Shown: one piece after another, positions 1-9,000 of the stretch | Position numbering within the stretch: position 1 is the stretch's first letter | Layout: the number at the start of each line of letters is the position of its first letter | Source of the DNA: a virus | Direction: 5' to 3' (one strand) | Virus record (IMG/VR): IMGVR_UViG_3300033987_000042 | Location: 1 to 26,096 of that record | DNA: 26,096 nt | The notes under the pieces: generated by a model | What the model saw: only the letters and a program-made list of their open reading frames with translations | Told to the model about the DNA's origin: nothing | Databases searched by the model: none | Made by a program: the position numbers and the translations under genes

Positions 1-231
1 AAGCTCATCACCTGCCTCTTTGGCTATGCGTGTTATGTCTTTTATGTCTTGTGTTATCTTGTCAATTTTTTGTAATGCATCTTTACTTTCACGCAATGCT
101 TCTTGTGTAGCCTTAATTGTTTCTTGGGCTTGCATTAGCATTTCTTGCGTAGAAACATGATTACGCCACACAAATATAAGACTTATTATAAGGACAATAG
201 TTATAATAATCCACAGAGTCTTAGAGTTCAT
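1..231 (-). CDS. Inner-membrane spanin-like protein (Rz-like), partial
   Basis: The reading frame opens at an ATG at 231 and is still open at the window edge, giving the first 77 residues. Residues 5-22 form one hydrophobic N-terminal membrane segment (LWIIITIVLIISLIFVW). A long polar helical stretch rich in Gln, Lys and Glu follows, as in the periplasmic coiled coil of i-spanins. The start overlaps the stop of the holin-like gene (ATGA). Its place after endolysin and holin is where Rz genes usually sit. Spanins fuse inner and outer membranes in the last step of lysis, so this points to a Gram-negative host. Family assignment rests on topology and context, not on a recognised sequence motif. 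The C-terminus and any nested Rz1 lipoprotein lie outside the window. Confidence 0.6.
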   Translation of the reverse strand, partial: MNSKTLWIIITIVLIISLIFVWRNHVSTQEMLMQAQETIKATQEALRESKDALQKIDKITQDIKDITRIAKEAGDEL

Positions 232-461
232 GAATTTACCTTCTTTTCAGTGGTAGTATCTATCTTGTGTTCATACGCTGATTTGCCGAAATACCCCACG
301 ATGATAGTACTACCTAACCATTTCAACAAATCGGCAGATCGTTCAGTTAGTGGGCAAAGTGTGGTAACGTCTAATACTATAAGGACACATGTAAATATAG
401 TAAAGCACAATGCGATAAGTTTTGTAAGGGGTAACTTTCTAATCCTATCATTTAACGACAT
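228..461 (-). CDS. Holin-like small membrane protein
   Basis: A 77-residue protein with a short positively charged N-terminus (DRIRKLPLTK) and two hydrophobic segments, about residues 15-35 and 45-58, joined by a polar turn. The charged C-terminal tail is rich in Lys and Glu. Size, two-segment topology and position between endolysin and spanin fit a class II holin, which would form the inner-membrane lesion that releases or activates the endolysin. The start follows closely on the stop of the upstream coiled-coil gene, and the end overlaps the spanin start. No family-specific motif was recognised, so the call is by topology and context. Either this protein or its 117-residue neighbour could be the true pore former. 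Confidence 0.6.
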   Translation of the reverse strand: MSLNDRIRKLPLTKLIALCFTIFTCVLIVLDVTTLCPLTERSADLLKWLGSTIIVGYFGKSAYEHKIDTTTEKKVNS

Positions 462-463
462 TC

Positions 464-817
464 TTAATCACCCAACATCTTTACAATTATAGTAGCAACC
501 AAACCACCCACACCTCCAGCGGCCGCTACCATACCAGTTAGCTTAGAATTACTCATGCTGACACGCCACAACCGCTCTGGTACATCGCGTAGCGTGCCAA
601 GTTCTCCCTCAACATTGCGGATGCGCACTTCGTGGTTTTCAAGCGTTTTCTCATATCTATTGAATTGACGCTCACGCTCCGACATCTGAGTTTCTATCCT
701 TGTTAGTCTATCATGAATATGATTAAACGATACTCTGTTTTCTTCGCTCAATTTTTGTACTTGTTTAGATAGATCTCTTAAGGTAGATTGTAGTATCTCA
801 ATATCAGAAAGCGTCAT
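464..817 (-). CDS. Coiled-coil protein with C-terminal membrane segment (XhlA-like architecture)
   Basis: A 117-residue protein. Residues 5-75 are strongly helical with heptad-like spacing and many Glu, Arg and Gln residues. Residues 95-114 form one Gly- and Ala-rich hydrophobic segment (MVAAAGGVGGLVATIIVKML) close to the C-terminus. This layout resembles XhlA-type haemolysin or holin-associated proteins of phage lysis cassettes. It starts at an ATG preceded by AAAGGGGTGG and lies a few bases after the endolysin stop. It could be a holin partner, an antiholin or a membrane anchor. No enzymatic motif is seen. Confidence 0.55.
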   Translation of the reverse strand: MTLSDIEILQSTLRDLSKQVQKLSEENRVSFNHIHDRLTRIETQMSERERQFNRYEKTLENHEVRIRNVEGELGTLRDVPERLWRVSMSNSKLTGMVAAAGGVGGLVATIIVKMLGD

Positions 818-830
818 CGTACCACCCCTT

Positions 831-1412
831 TCAAAGTCCTGCCTGTTGTTTGAGTTTGGTTACTCTATTTACGATCCAACCCTTGAAGAATCTTTCCTGT
901 GATTTGTTATTTGTGATGATGGATGTATAAAGTTCAACTCTATTCATCAATACGTCAATGCACAAATAGCGAACCAACGAGTTAGGCTGTAGCCACATGT
1001 TATGATCCATACTAACTACATCTTTTACTGCAGCGAGCGTTTTAGGCCCAATTATACCATCTACTACCAAACTATTACCTGCTTTGAGTATCGAGTTAAG
1101 CGATTGTTGAAGTATTTTAACAGCAGTATTTGGTCCATGGTTAACAGCCATATCGAATATTATTAGATCAAGAGGATCTGGCAAACTATCAGCTTTGACA
1201 ACGTCCCAATAGCCCTTTTTGTAGATAGTTTTAGCGTGGTCAAGTTTGATGTTTTTGATGGTCACGTTTGTAGGTATCCACCCCTTAATTTTAGCTGACT
1301 CAAGGGTGGTGGTGGTGATACCATAATTGGTCTCACCACCCTTGTCGGCTGGGTCATTGACATAGCCACCTTCAAAGCCTAAGACAATTTTGAATGCATC
1401 CTCAAATCGCAT
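831..1412 (-). CDS. Endolysin, glycoside hydrolase family 108 with peptidoglycan-binding C-terminus
   Basis: Peptidoglycan hydrolase of about 193 residues. The N-terminus carries the GH108 signature FEGGYVNDPADKGGETNYGI, in which the Glu of EGGY is the family's catalytic acid. A following segment (YKKGYWD, then DLIIFDMAVNHGP) is typical of the same family. The C-terminal part (VDGIIGPKTLAAV) matches the PG_binding_3 pattern. No signal peptide is seen, so export probably depends on a holin. The ATG at 1412 is preferred; a GTG nine bases upstream is in frame, but homologues generally begin MRFEDAF-like. The gene starts right at the end of the DUF4376 gene and is followed by two small membrane protein genes, forming a lysis cassette. 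Confidence 0.88.
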   Translation of the reverse strand: MRFEDAFKIVLGFEGGYVNDPADKGGETNYGITTTTLESAKIKGWIPTNVTIKNIKLDHAKTIYKKGYWDVVKADSLPDPLDLIIFDMAVNHGPNTAVKILQQSLNSILKAGNSLVVDGIIGPKTLAAVKDVVSMDHNMWLQPNSLVRYLCIDVLMNRVELYTSIITNNKSQERFFKGWIVNRVTKLKQQAGL

Positions 1413-1414
1413 GA

Positions 1415-1921
1415 TTACCACTCAATTGTGTTTAACTCTTCTATTGTAGTTGCCGCTTCGACCTGTTCTTGCAGTTCTTTCTCACGGTCAAAACATGCCT
1501 GAACGTGGCTCCTGACCGCATTGCCGATGGCTATCAGCGTTGCGGCGTCCAGCTCGAACCAGCCGTTCTTGGCCTTCCAGTTGACAGCATATTCAGGGTT
1601 ATTCTGCGCCGCCAGCACGGCGCCCATCAGCAACGCTTGGCTCTCCCTGTCTGTTGCGATTTCAACGCCATCAACAATGATGCCGCCCGTTTCCTCTCGC
1701 CAGCGCTTGTCTGCGATTTCCCACACCTTCACCTGCTTGAGCGTTTCGAAGTCAACCTCACCGAATACTGGCATGTCGCCGTCTGCCGATACAGGCTCAG
1801 GCGGCGTCTCGACTGGTATAACCCGCTCACCCTGAGAGGTGTGGTGCGCAAGTATTTTGTCGTTCAGCTCATCGTACGTTGTGCCTGTGTATTTGCAGTT
1901 TTTTATCACTGTATATTTCAT
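1415..1921 (-). CDS. DUF4376-containing protein, tail-fibre associated
   Basis: A 168-residue soluble protein. The C-terminal two thirds match the DUF4376 pattern: a conserved ADKRWREETGG, a DGVEIATDRESQALL block, a WKAKNGWFELDA block, then AVRSHVQACFDREKEL and a closing EELNTIEW. DUF4376 proteins often sit directly after phage tail fibre genes, like tail fibre assembly proteins, and this one does too. The biochemical role is unknown; fibre chaperone or fibre tip component are both possible. It starts at an ATG with a good GGAGGTG site. The C-terminal half of the gene is visibly more GC-rich than the flanking genes, which suggests recent acquisition. Confidence 0.75.
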   Translation of the reverse strand: MKYTVIKNCKYTGTTYDELNDKILAHHTSQGERVIPVETPPEPVSADGDMPVFGEVDFETLKQVKVWEIADKRWREETGGIIVDGVEIATDRESQALLMGAVLAAQNNPEYAVNWKAKNGWFELDAATLIAIGNAVRSHVQACFDREKELQEQVEAATTIEELNTIEW

Positions 1922-1939
1922 GTAAGCACCTCCACTCTA

Positions 1940-3193
1940 TCACTGGAATATAATCCCGCTTGAAGTCACAGTGTTGGCCGTTTGGCTCAAAGTTCCGGTG
2001 GCACCGCTGGCGTTGATTGTGCTGCCGCTAACGATGTATATGCCATACGTCCCAGCCACTGATGCGTCGGCATCGGAGGCATTGATTGTGCTACCTCTAG
2101 AGGCAAATATGCCATAATCCCCAGCCCCTGATGCGTCGGCACCGCTGGCGTTGATTGTGCTGCCGTAATCGGCAAATATGCCATGTATCCCCGCACCTGA
2201 TGCGTTAGCTCCACTGGCGTTGATTATAGCCCCACCGAGCGCGATAATACCATATGTGCCCGCACCTGATGCGTTAGCTCCACTGGCGTTGATTGTAGAC
2301 CCAGATAGCGCGTGAATACCACTCGCGCCCGCATCTGATACGTTAGCTCCATTGGCGTTGACTGTAGCCCCCATGTACGCGTCGATGCCATATGTGCCCG
2401 CACCTGATGCGTTAGCTCCACTGGCGTTGATTGTAGACCCAAGGCTCGCCTGAATACCAATCGCGCCCGCGTTTTTCACTCCTTTGCCAGGCAAAATATT
2501 AGCGCTAGAGCCTGCACCATATGTTATAATGCCATTCCTAATGCTTGCACTGCCAGATGCGTCCATGTTGAACAATTGGCCTATAATCGGCAACGATCCT
2601 CCGTATGAAGCGCCAAAAGCAGGGTAAGACCCAACAAATCCCCTTGTCAACGCACTTCGGATTATCGTAGTTTCAGCATCGTCGCCAGAAATTGTTATCC
2701 ACGATAGGTTGATGCCGCTAACAAGGACCTGCTCCGCCATTGTGAAACCAGAAAGAAGATGTACTGTGGCTTGCGGAACTGAACCAGTAGAAATATAAAT
2801 TGGGTAGTAGAGCGCAACAAGAGCTGCGAGCGCCTCGTTGATCGTGGCATAATCACCGCCGGTCCCAACAGTAACGGTTATTGGGGAGGCAAGTTCTGTT
2901 TTCGCCCCACCAGGTGCCCATTGAAGACCTTCAGTAGTTCCAGAATTCACCTTGAGTATTTCACCGTCATTACCTCTTGGAAGACGTGTGATAGCACCTG
3001 TGCCTGTTGCTACATAAAGGTCACCTTTCATGGTTAAAATATCTACATCGAGTTTCCCGTCCAGAAGCGCTTGAAGATCAGACCCTCTTAAGGTAAGCTT
3101 GTCTGTATAAACGTTATTCCAGTTTTTGAGCGCCGTACCCAAATCCGCATCTTGGTTATTACGTGGAACAATATTTCTACCCATATCAATCAT
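1940..3193 (-). CDS. Tail fibre protein with beta-helix tandem repeats
   Basis: Fibre of about 417 residues. The N-terminus (DADLGTALKNWNNVYTDKL) and the segment MKGDLYVATGTGAITRLP are recurrent phage fibre motifs. A GTGGDYATINEAL stretch marks the start of a pectate-lyase-like beta-helix. The C-terminal third is six copies of a 23-residue unit (GSTINASGANASGAG..GI..) followed by a truncated seventh. The protein probably binds a host surface receptor or is carried on the tailspike complex. Three in-frame starts exist (TTG 3199, ATG 3193, ATG 3184); 3193 is preferred because AGGATTGGGG lies just upstream. It follows the tailspike gene by about 20 bases and precedes the DUF4376 gene. Confidence 0.8.
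   Translation of the reverse strand: MIDMGRNIVPRNNQDADLGTALKNWNNVYTDKLTLRGSDLQALLDGKLDVDILTMKGDLYVATGTGAITRLPRGNDGEILKVNSGTTEGLQWAPGGAKTELASPITVTVGTGGDYATINEALAALVALYYPIYISTGSVPQATVHLLSGFTMAEQVLVSGINLSWITISGDDAETTIIRSALTRGFVGSYPAFGASYGGSLPIIGQLFNMDASGSASIRNGIITYGAGSSANILPGKGVKNAGAIGIQASLGSTINASGANASGAGTYGIDAYMGATVNANGANVSDAGASGIHALSGSTINASGANASGAGTYGIIALGGAIINASGANASGAGIHGIFADYGSTINASGADASGAGDYGIFASRGSTINASDADASVAGTYGIYIVSGSTINASGATGTLSQTANTVTSSGIIFQ
2027..2440 (-). repeat. Six 69-bp tandem repeats inside the fibre gene
   Basis: Six consecutive in-frame units of 69 bp encode 23 residues each, with a partial seventh to about 1997. The framework G-S-T-I-N-A-S-G-A-N-A-S-G-A-G is nearly constant, while the four residues after each GI differ (DAYM, HALS, IALG, FADY, FASR, YIVS). 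At the DNA level the first three units (2234-2440) and the last three (2027-2233) form two codon-usage subfamilies, for instance TTAGCTCCACTGGCG-type against TCGGCACCGCTGGCG-type text on the plus strand. This suggests duplication within each subfamily. One unit per helical turn would stack variable residues on one face. Confidence 0.93.
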
Positions 3194-3213
3194 CCCCAAT
3201 CCTATGTTGTTTT

Positions 3214-5217
3214 TTACACTAAATCACTATTAAAATAACTAGTAGTAGCCGGAATTGTCGAACAAATAGGAAGTGTTATTTCTTGCAGTGTATTAAGGAC
3301 AACGTTATTTTCTGATCTTATAACTACATTAGGATTTGTTGTGTATATAAAATAATCTATAGTTCTATTAGCTAAATTTATGTAAAGAGCGTTAAAGTCA
3401 AATATAGGTGTTACCTGTTCTGGAATATCCAATCTTATAAATGCTCTATTGGATGTGAGGTTATCGGCAAAACCCCATACATAACAATTATGAAGCGCAA
3501 GGATTGTTTTTGGAAAACCAGGTACAGGTACATGATACAAGTCTATAGAATAGCCAGTATTACCTTCAAAATAACAATTAGTCAAAGTCAACCTTAATTG
3601 CATGTTAGCTTTAAGTCCTGTTATATTACCCTCAAAATAACAATTATTGAAATATATACCGTTACAGTAATCAGTTCCCGTTGTTCCTGGAGCGTAATAA
3701 AATCCAATATCGCACCATCTAAAATCACATCTATCAAACGCAGATCCATTCCCTACATCGTTTGTTACAAAACCTTTAGTAGCGTTCTTACATCTTACTC
3801 CAGTAAATTGAGAATAATAATAGTGTCCATCTATTTGAATGCATGTTTCAAAAGATGATACTGTAATATTATCCAAAACTAATCCAAGGCAATTATTAAA
3901 ATGCAACCCAATCGTTCCAGTGTCCTTGCCGGGTCCTTTGATAATAATATCTTTTATTGTCAATCCAGACGAAAGGTGTATATTGGAGCTATTGGGAAAA
4001 TCTATAAATATTCCAGATGTGCCTAAGTACCTTAGGCATGGTCTATTTGTATCGGTACTAACGAAGTCGTAATCATGATGGCCCTGATCTATAGAACCTC
4101 GCAAGGTGATATGTTTTATATTGCCTTCAAAAAGCGGCATAGTAATAGTTTGTCGGCAGTTATATATCCCGGGACCGAATATCAACACTGAATTACTTGG
4201 CATAACATTTAATGCATTTTGTATCAAAATACTATTATCTGCAACAAAATTTGAATTTGTAGATACACCAAACCAGCTTGCATAATATTCTTCAAAAACA
4301 CCCAAACGTTTCCATACCACATTATTGGCGTCAACAAAAACAGTCCCTCCATTATCCGTTTCGCTGGTTCCCGCATCACGATAGAACAATCCACCACCAG
4401 GAGTCCCCTTGCCATAGTATCCATCAAGATAAAGATATTCGACTCTACCAGAAAACGTACTTGATCTCAATTCAGCGACAGAGTCTACGTGTTTTATGTT
4501 GACACTTTCAGATATAAGTTCATCTAATTCGCTTACAGCGAGATCAGGGTCTAATCGTGGCTGGATATCACCAAGTTCATCAAGCATCCATGGACCAGTT
4601 TTTGCGACAGGAGCGATTACTGGTTGTAAATCATAATTTGTGTCGTATTCAAAGAACCCATCAGGACCGACAGTAATCCGTGTCCAGTTGATTTCGTCAT
4701 CGACACCATCAGTATTCGGTGGAGTTGTAACATTGCTCCCTATGCACCTATAAGTATGCCCATTATCAAAAGAAACGACATCGTTGTAACTGTAAGTCGT
4801 TGTGCTATCCCACGCAGGAGCGGCAGCACCAAAGGCTTTAGCGGCAGACCCGGCAGCATCCAAAGCCGCAGCCTCGGCGTTCGTTTCAGATCTGGCAGCT
4901 TTCGTCGCATGATGCAGGGCAGAGTATTTACCAGGTTCTACCTCAACATTCTCGGGGTTCTCGGCCCATTGCCTAGCTTTTTCTACCCATTCAAGAGTTT
5001 CAGAGAGATTGTTAAAATAAATTGCATCACTCCATGTTATGCCATTATCAGTGCTGAAGCTAAGATACTTGTCGGTTTCTACAGGGGTATTATGCCATGC
5101 CACACCATCAGCGGAATATCTAATTTTCATATGTGGAGCCGCAGCTCCCTGAGGCCCTGGCGAGTTCATTGGCCTTACAACTACAGCTTGTCTTAAATCT
5201 TCAAAAGGATTACTCAT
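3214..5217 (-). CDS. Tailspike, beta-helix (pectate lyase-like) adhesin or depolymerase
   Basis: A 667-residue protein. Residues 18-65 hold a short GPQGAAAP collagen-like stretch and a DNGITWSDAI motif. Residues 100-132 are Ala-rich helix. Residues 135-182 (AWDSTTTYSYNDVVSFDNG, then WTRI) look like a small carbohydrate-binding module. Residues 260-316 form the linker common in phage tailspikes (LYLDGYYGKGTPGGGLF, then YYASWFGV). From residue 325 the ADNSILIQNALN and GPGIYNC motifs open a right-handed beta-helix. Such spikes bind and often cleave surface polysaccharide. The catalytic residues cannot be assigned by eye. Its start overlaps the stop of the preceding gene (TAATG). The C-terminal half is clearly more AT-rich than the N-terminal third. 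Confidence 0.85.
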   Translation of the reverse strand: MSNPFEDLRQAVVVRPMNSPGPQGAAAPHMKIRYSADGVAWHNTPVETDKYLSFSTDNGITWSDAIYFNNLSETLEWVEKARQWAENPENVEVEPGKYSALHHATKAARSETNAEAAALDAAGSAAKAFGAAAPAWDSTTTYSYNDVVSFDNGHTYRCIGSNVTTPPNTDGVDDEINWTRITVGPDGFFEYDTNYDLQPVIAPVAKTGPWMLDELGDIQPRLDPDLAVSELDELISESVNIKHVDSVAELRSSTFSGRVEYLYLDGYYGKGTPGGGLFYRDAGTSETDNGGTVFVDANNVVWKRLGVFEEYYASWFGVSTNSNFVADNSILIQNALNVMPSNSVLIFGPGIYNCRQTITMPLFEGNIKHITLRGSIDQGHHDYDFVSTDTNRPCLRYLGTSGIFIDFPNSSNIHLSSGLTIKDIIIKGPGKDTGTIGLHFNNCLGLVLDNITVSSFETCIQIDGHYYYSQFTGVRCKNATKGFVTNDVGNGSAFDRCDFRWCDIGFYYAPGTTGTDYCNGIYFNNCYFEGNITGLKANMQLRLTLTNCYFEGNTGYSIDLYHVPVPGFPKTILALHNCYVWGFADNLTSNRAFIRLDIPEQVTPIFDFNALYINLANRTIDYFIYTTNPNVVIRSENNVVLNTLQEITLPICSTIPATTSYFNSDLV

Positions 5218-5582
5218 TATAATCCCACCTTGTCACATGTAACTATTTTTACTTTGCCACAGATAATTGGATACGTGTATATTGGTCCTCCAAAATTAGG
5301 AGTAGTTAAACTTGCTACCCATACATAAGAACCCTCGGGAAGAGCATTGGTTTGCATTGATGATAATTTCATTTCTATCATGCCATCGTCCGTTAGAGTA
5401 ATTTCGTTTCCTGTGGTCCACCTTGCCACAAATACAGTAGAATCAAAATCATTCAATACTTCTACATCTAAACTGTATCCAGTGAAGTTAAATGGTTGAC
5501 CATAAACCTCAAATAGAAATCTGTGGTCCCACGAATAGCCCCTCATTATTGGTGGTAGGTTTTCATGCGCAGGGTAAAGCAT
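5217..5582 (-). CDS. Small beta-rich virion protein (possible BppU-type N-terminal domain)
   Basis: A 121-residue protein predicted to be mostly beta strand. It has a pattern seen in small phage baseplate or adhesin-adaptor domains: a strand with NFTGYSLDVEVLND, then NEITLTDDGMIEMKLSS, then LPEGSYVWVASLT and a closing GKVKIV. This resembles the N-terminal fold of BppU-like upper baseplate proteins, but the resemblance is weak. It sits directly before the tailspike gene, with its TAA overlapping the tailspike ATG, so a role in attaching or folding the spike is plausible. No signal peptide or membrane segment is seen. Confidence 0.55.
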   Translation of the reverse strand: MLYPAHENLPPIMRGYSWDHRFLFEVYGQPFNFTGYSLDVEVLNDFDSTVFVARWTTGNEITLTDDGMIEMKLSSMQTNALPEGSYVWVASLTTPNFGGPIYTYPIICGKVKIVTCDKVGL

Positions 5583-5584
5583 GG

Positions 5585-6007
5585 CTATATACCAACAAAA
5601 AGCAAGCCAATGGTTCTATCTACAGCTTGAGTGACCGCAGCTGCGCTGGTCCCTGATCTTATTTTGAAATATGCCATACCTGCAAACTTATCTTTACTCG
5701 TTGAAAGAACAGTATTCTTGCCAGCTGATACAGGAACAGAAACCTCTACTGGTATAGCATCTGTAACTGGCATAAGATCTCCGTTTGCATCAAACTCGAA
5801 ATACCCATTTACATCATCGTATAAATCTTGGAATGGACCGTCAGGTGATGGTGCCTCTTGGAAGGTTAAAACTGCATCTGTCCATGCAGTAGGCATAAAT
5901 ATTTTAGTGAGGCGATATCCTTTGCCATCTATTACATTACTAAGACTACTACCTGCTTCTATCTTAGCCTCTGTATAATATGTGCGTACCGCTATTCTTT
6001 CTGCCAT
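5585..6007 (-). CDS. Conserved phage structural protein of unknown function, first gene of the adhesin module
   Basis: A 140-residue protein without a named domain that I can assign. Its pattern (SSLSNVIDGKGYRLTKIFMP, AWTDAVLTFQEAPSPDGPF, YFKIRSGTS) occurs in small proteins next to phage fibre genes. It is probably a beta-sandwich virion protein. The ATG at 6007 is preferred over the in-frame GTG at 6016 because AAAGGAGTG lies at good distance upstream of it. It is the first gene after the strong promoter at 6055-6083, with a leader of roughly 40 bases, so it should be the most promoter-proximal product of the fibre and lysis transcript. Confidence 0.65.
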   Translation of the reverse strand: MAERIAVRTYYTEAKIEAGSSLSNVIDGKGYRLTKIFMPTAWTDAVLTFQEAPSPDGPFQDLYDDVNGYFEFDANGDLMPVTDAIPVEVSVPVSAGKNTVLSTSKDKFAGMAYFKIRSGTSAAAVTQAVDRTIGLLFVGI

Positions 6008-6054
6008 ATATCCCACACTCCTTTCTGACTTACTGTCTCTGTGTGGTTCTGCTT

Positions 6055-6083
6055 ATTATAGCGCATTTTCAAATAATTGTCAA
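6055..6083 (-). promoter_or_regulatory. Consensus sigma70-type promoter for adhesin and lysis module
   Basis: On the minus strand TTGACA (6083-6078) and TATAAT (6060-6055) are separated by exactly 17 bases, a full match to the sigma70 consensus. The -35 box begins immediately after the TGA stop of the 2001-residue gene. The first gene downstream starts at 6007 with an AAAGGAGTG site. This is the only intergenic gap of about 70 bases inside the late gene block left of 17.9 kb. Confidence 0.85.
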
Positions 6084-9000
6084 TCATTTATTTTTTGGCG
6101 CATTAAACAAAAATCTGCGCCATTCAAATTCCTTGCCAACCTCTTCGGACATCCAGTACTCCATAAGGTATGCGAAGTTTTGTCGTAGGCCTTTAGTTGG
6201 GAGCCTCCACCAATATTCAGCTGCAGAATATGTTGCCTTAGCGAGATTTTGTAATCTTTCTGGCAATACCTTGTCAGTATCTTCGAATGCTTTATACATA
6301 TAATTAACCACATTGGCTATTGCTTGGAATCCTTGGACTGCAGGAGAGAACTGGTAATTTTCATATCCACTAAAAATACCAAAGAAATCTCTTAGTATAA
6401 TCCACGTACCCATATAATACCCAAACGTATTCTTAGCTGCCCACTTGGCCCAAGTCCACCATGCTGCCTCATCGTCCATTGGGTCTTCATCGTCTGGACC
6501 ACCACGGCGCATCCATTCCAGGGCTATTGCTGGTATCGTCAATCCCCAAAGCAGGAATGCTGCAAACCTTGCCACATCACCTGTCTTCATCAAGTGCTGT
6601 GTTTCAAGATATGTCATATTGCGTAACGTACCCATGAAAGAGTAAAACATCGAGAGCAATTGGTCGAACTCTGATCCTCTTTGTTTGGTCACAAGGTCGA
6701 TAGCACGCCCGACGTTTTGAGTTTGTCTAATAACCATATCGGCATACTCTATGGCTCTTTGTTCGCTCAAGCCCTCTTCGATCTTCATGTTATATGCTTC
6801 AAGCCAAACAGGTATGGTAACAGATGCATCCATAAACCCTATAAAGTAAAATCCAGTTTCACGAATGCGATCCATAGTACCTGCTTGTATCATCCTCTTC
6901 ATTGTTGCTGCTACGTCACGATCCCACGATTGACGCCTAAACCTCATGAATGGCGATCTATCGTGCACAAATTTAACCTTCTCGTTCCAAGATGTCGGGT
7001 CGCTATAAAATGTCATTATAGCGTGAGCCACACGAGTAGGGCCTATCATTGTGGCAGCTGAAGAGTAGCCCATAATCTGAGCCAACGCAGGCGACATCCT
7101 TAAACCTAGCCCCACCATCGTTGCACCCATCCTTGCCCTTCGCAACATTCGTTGTGTTGAAGTTAAGGCAGGGGCAAATCCCGATTGAATATGGTCTAAC
7201 CATTTATCAAATTGTTCTACAGCGTGAGTACCCATAGCTTTTGTTATTGCACTTCTAATCTCGGGATCATTTATAATGCGTCTTACGTCGCGTATTGGGC
7301 GTTTGAATGCTAAGTCTTCTGTAACATCAGCAACATGTTTGGCCAATACAGGCGTAACGCTTAACATGAGCTTAGCATCTTCACCCACAGTAGCCGCGCG
7401 CTCTTCCATGTATCCCGAGATCATTGACCTGACGCCAGATATCATCCTGATGTTATCTTCTATATTGGTATCAGTGAAGAACCTAAGATGAGATAGACGC
7501 CTATCGTATGCTATCGGATAATATCCTCCAGTTATCCATCCGTATGGCGTCATCATACCTGCAGGTTCTACTTTTTTAGGTCTTGATCCAGTGAGGTCAA
7601 CCGTTAAAGCCTCAACCTCTGGCCAGAAAGATTCAAGAAATGCTATAACATCCTTGACAAAGTTCCAATCAGCTTCGGTCATATTCTCATTTAACCAAGA
7701 TTCTATAGCTTCCTCGGTTAATCCGAAACCAGTAAGTAACCTTTCTCTACCTTCCACATTTAGGTAGTTTAGGGCTATAGCAAGCATATTGTCTCTATTC
7801 ATTCTTTCTCCAGGTATGAGTGATGTGGGAAGCCACTGTTTGTACCACTTTCGCATTTCTTTTTCTGGATAGTGCTTATTCAACATTGCTGTTATTTTTT
7901 CTGCAGCTTCAAATTGGCGTATCATGGCTTCATTGGTAGCTCTTTCTAATGGGTTATATATAGCGTCTCTGAATGCACCGAAGTCTTCAAAGTTATCAAG
8001 TATTTTTACAAGAAAATCAACTCTATTGTGGTCCATAATCCATTTATCTAATCCTTCTTTGAATTTTTGCATCAAAGTAGGATTCAACATGCCAGCTTTT
8101 TCGCCCTTATCCACAGTGATAGAGCTTATCTGATCCAATAGAGTTTGCTTTACTTTGTCGAATGTCTCTTGCCGTCCAGCCTCAAGGAATTTGTTTTCCA
8201 TTTTACCAATGTATTCTAAGGTTTTAATTGCATCTATGAGATCATAAAATTCACCTACTGTCATTTGGTCTATTGGTATACGCGCAAGAGAGTTTATTTG
8301 TTTTTCAGTGAAACCTATTTCTTCGCCCAGTGCTCTACGTTCTTCTATGTATTGCCTAAGTACATCACGAACCTCTCGTTCTTCTGGTGTCCTGTGCTTG
8401 GCATCCACAGAATCTACCAGAGCCGATATGGCATTAAGAATATCGAGAGGAAGCCCGTAGGTTTTTCTACCTCGGTTCTTGTGCTTCCTGATGAGCTGCA
8501 TACCACGCTTGACTTGTTCTCTTACCTCGATGGCCTCACGAGCAATAGCAAAGTTCTGAGCCTGGAGGTCTTTGTAGTAGACCGCCGCCTCAAGTTCACC
8601 ATCCAAAACTGCCTGCTCGTATTTACGTGCATATTTTGCTTCTTGAGCAAAGTATTTAGCAGGAGAGACTTTACTCACTGTATCACGCATAATCAAGAGC
8701 TTGGCATTAGCGCGCATCATTTTTGCTCTTTTGATTGCAGTCTCCACCATATTTTGCTTAGTGGTTCTTGCGTCAAGGATCAACGATTCAAGCACAAGCG
8801 AAGCAAGCATGTTATCATTGTGGGTCGCTTTCTCAGCGAGCTCCCTTAGTGCATCACCAAAAGCACCAGATTGAATTTCTCTGTTCAGGTTGTCTTGATA
8901 TGCGTTCCTAATTACAGCAGCTATGGGCTGGGCTGAGGCGAGTTCTTTGTACATTTCATCAATACTTGCAAAGCCAAACATTGCCACAGCGTCACTGAGA

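Noticed and set aside
1469-1963. 164- and 104-residue plus-strand frames opposite the DUF4376 gene
   Set aside because: They are long only because this gene is GC-rich; the minus-strand frame has the conserved domain and the binding site.
1987-2460. 75- and 78-residue minus-strand frames in the repeat region, and a possible CRISPR array
   Set aside because: The frames are shadows created by the 69-bp periodicity. The repeats are in-frame coding units with no unique spacers.
1940-3193. Diversity-generating retroelement target, suggested by BPP-1-like head genes
   Set aside because: No reverse transcriptase or template repeat lies in this window, and the fibre ends in beta-helix repeats rather than a C-type lectin domain.
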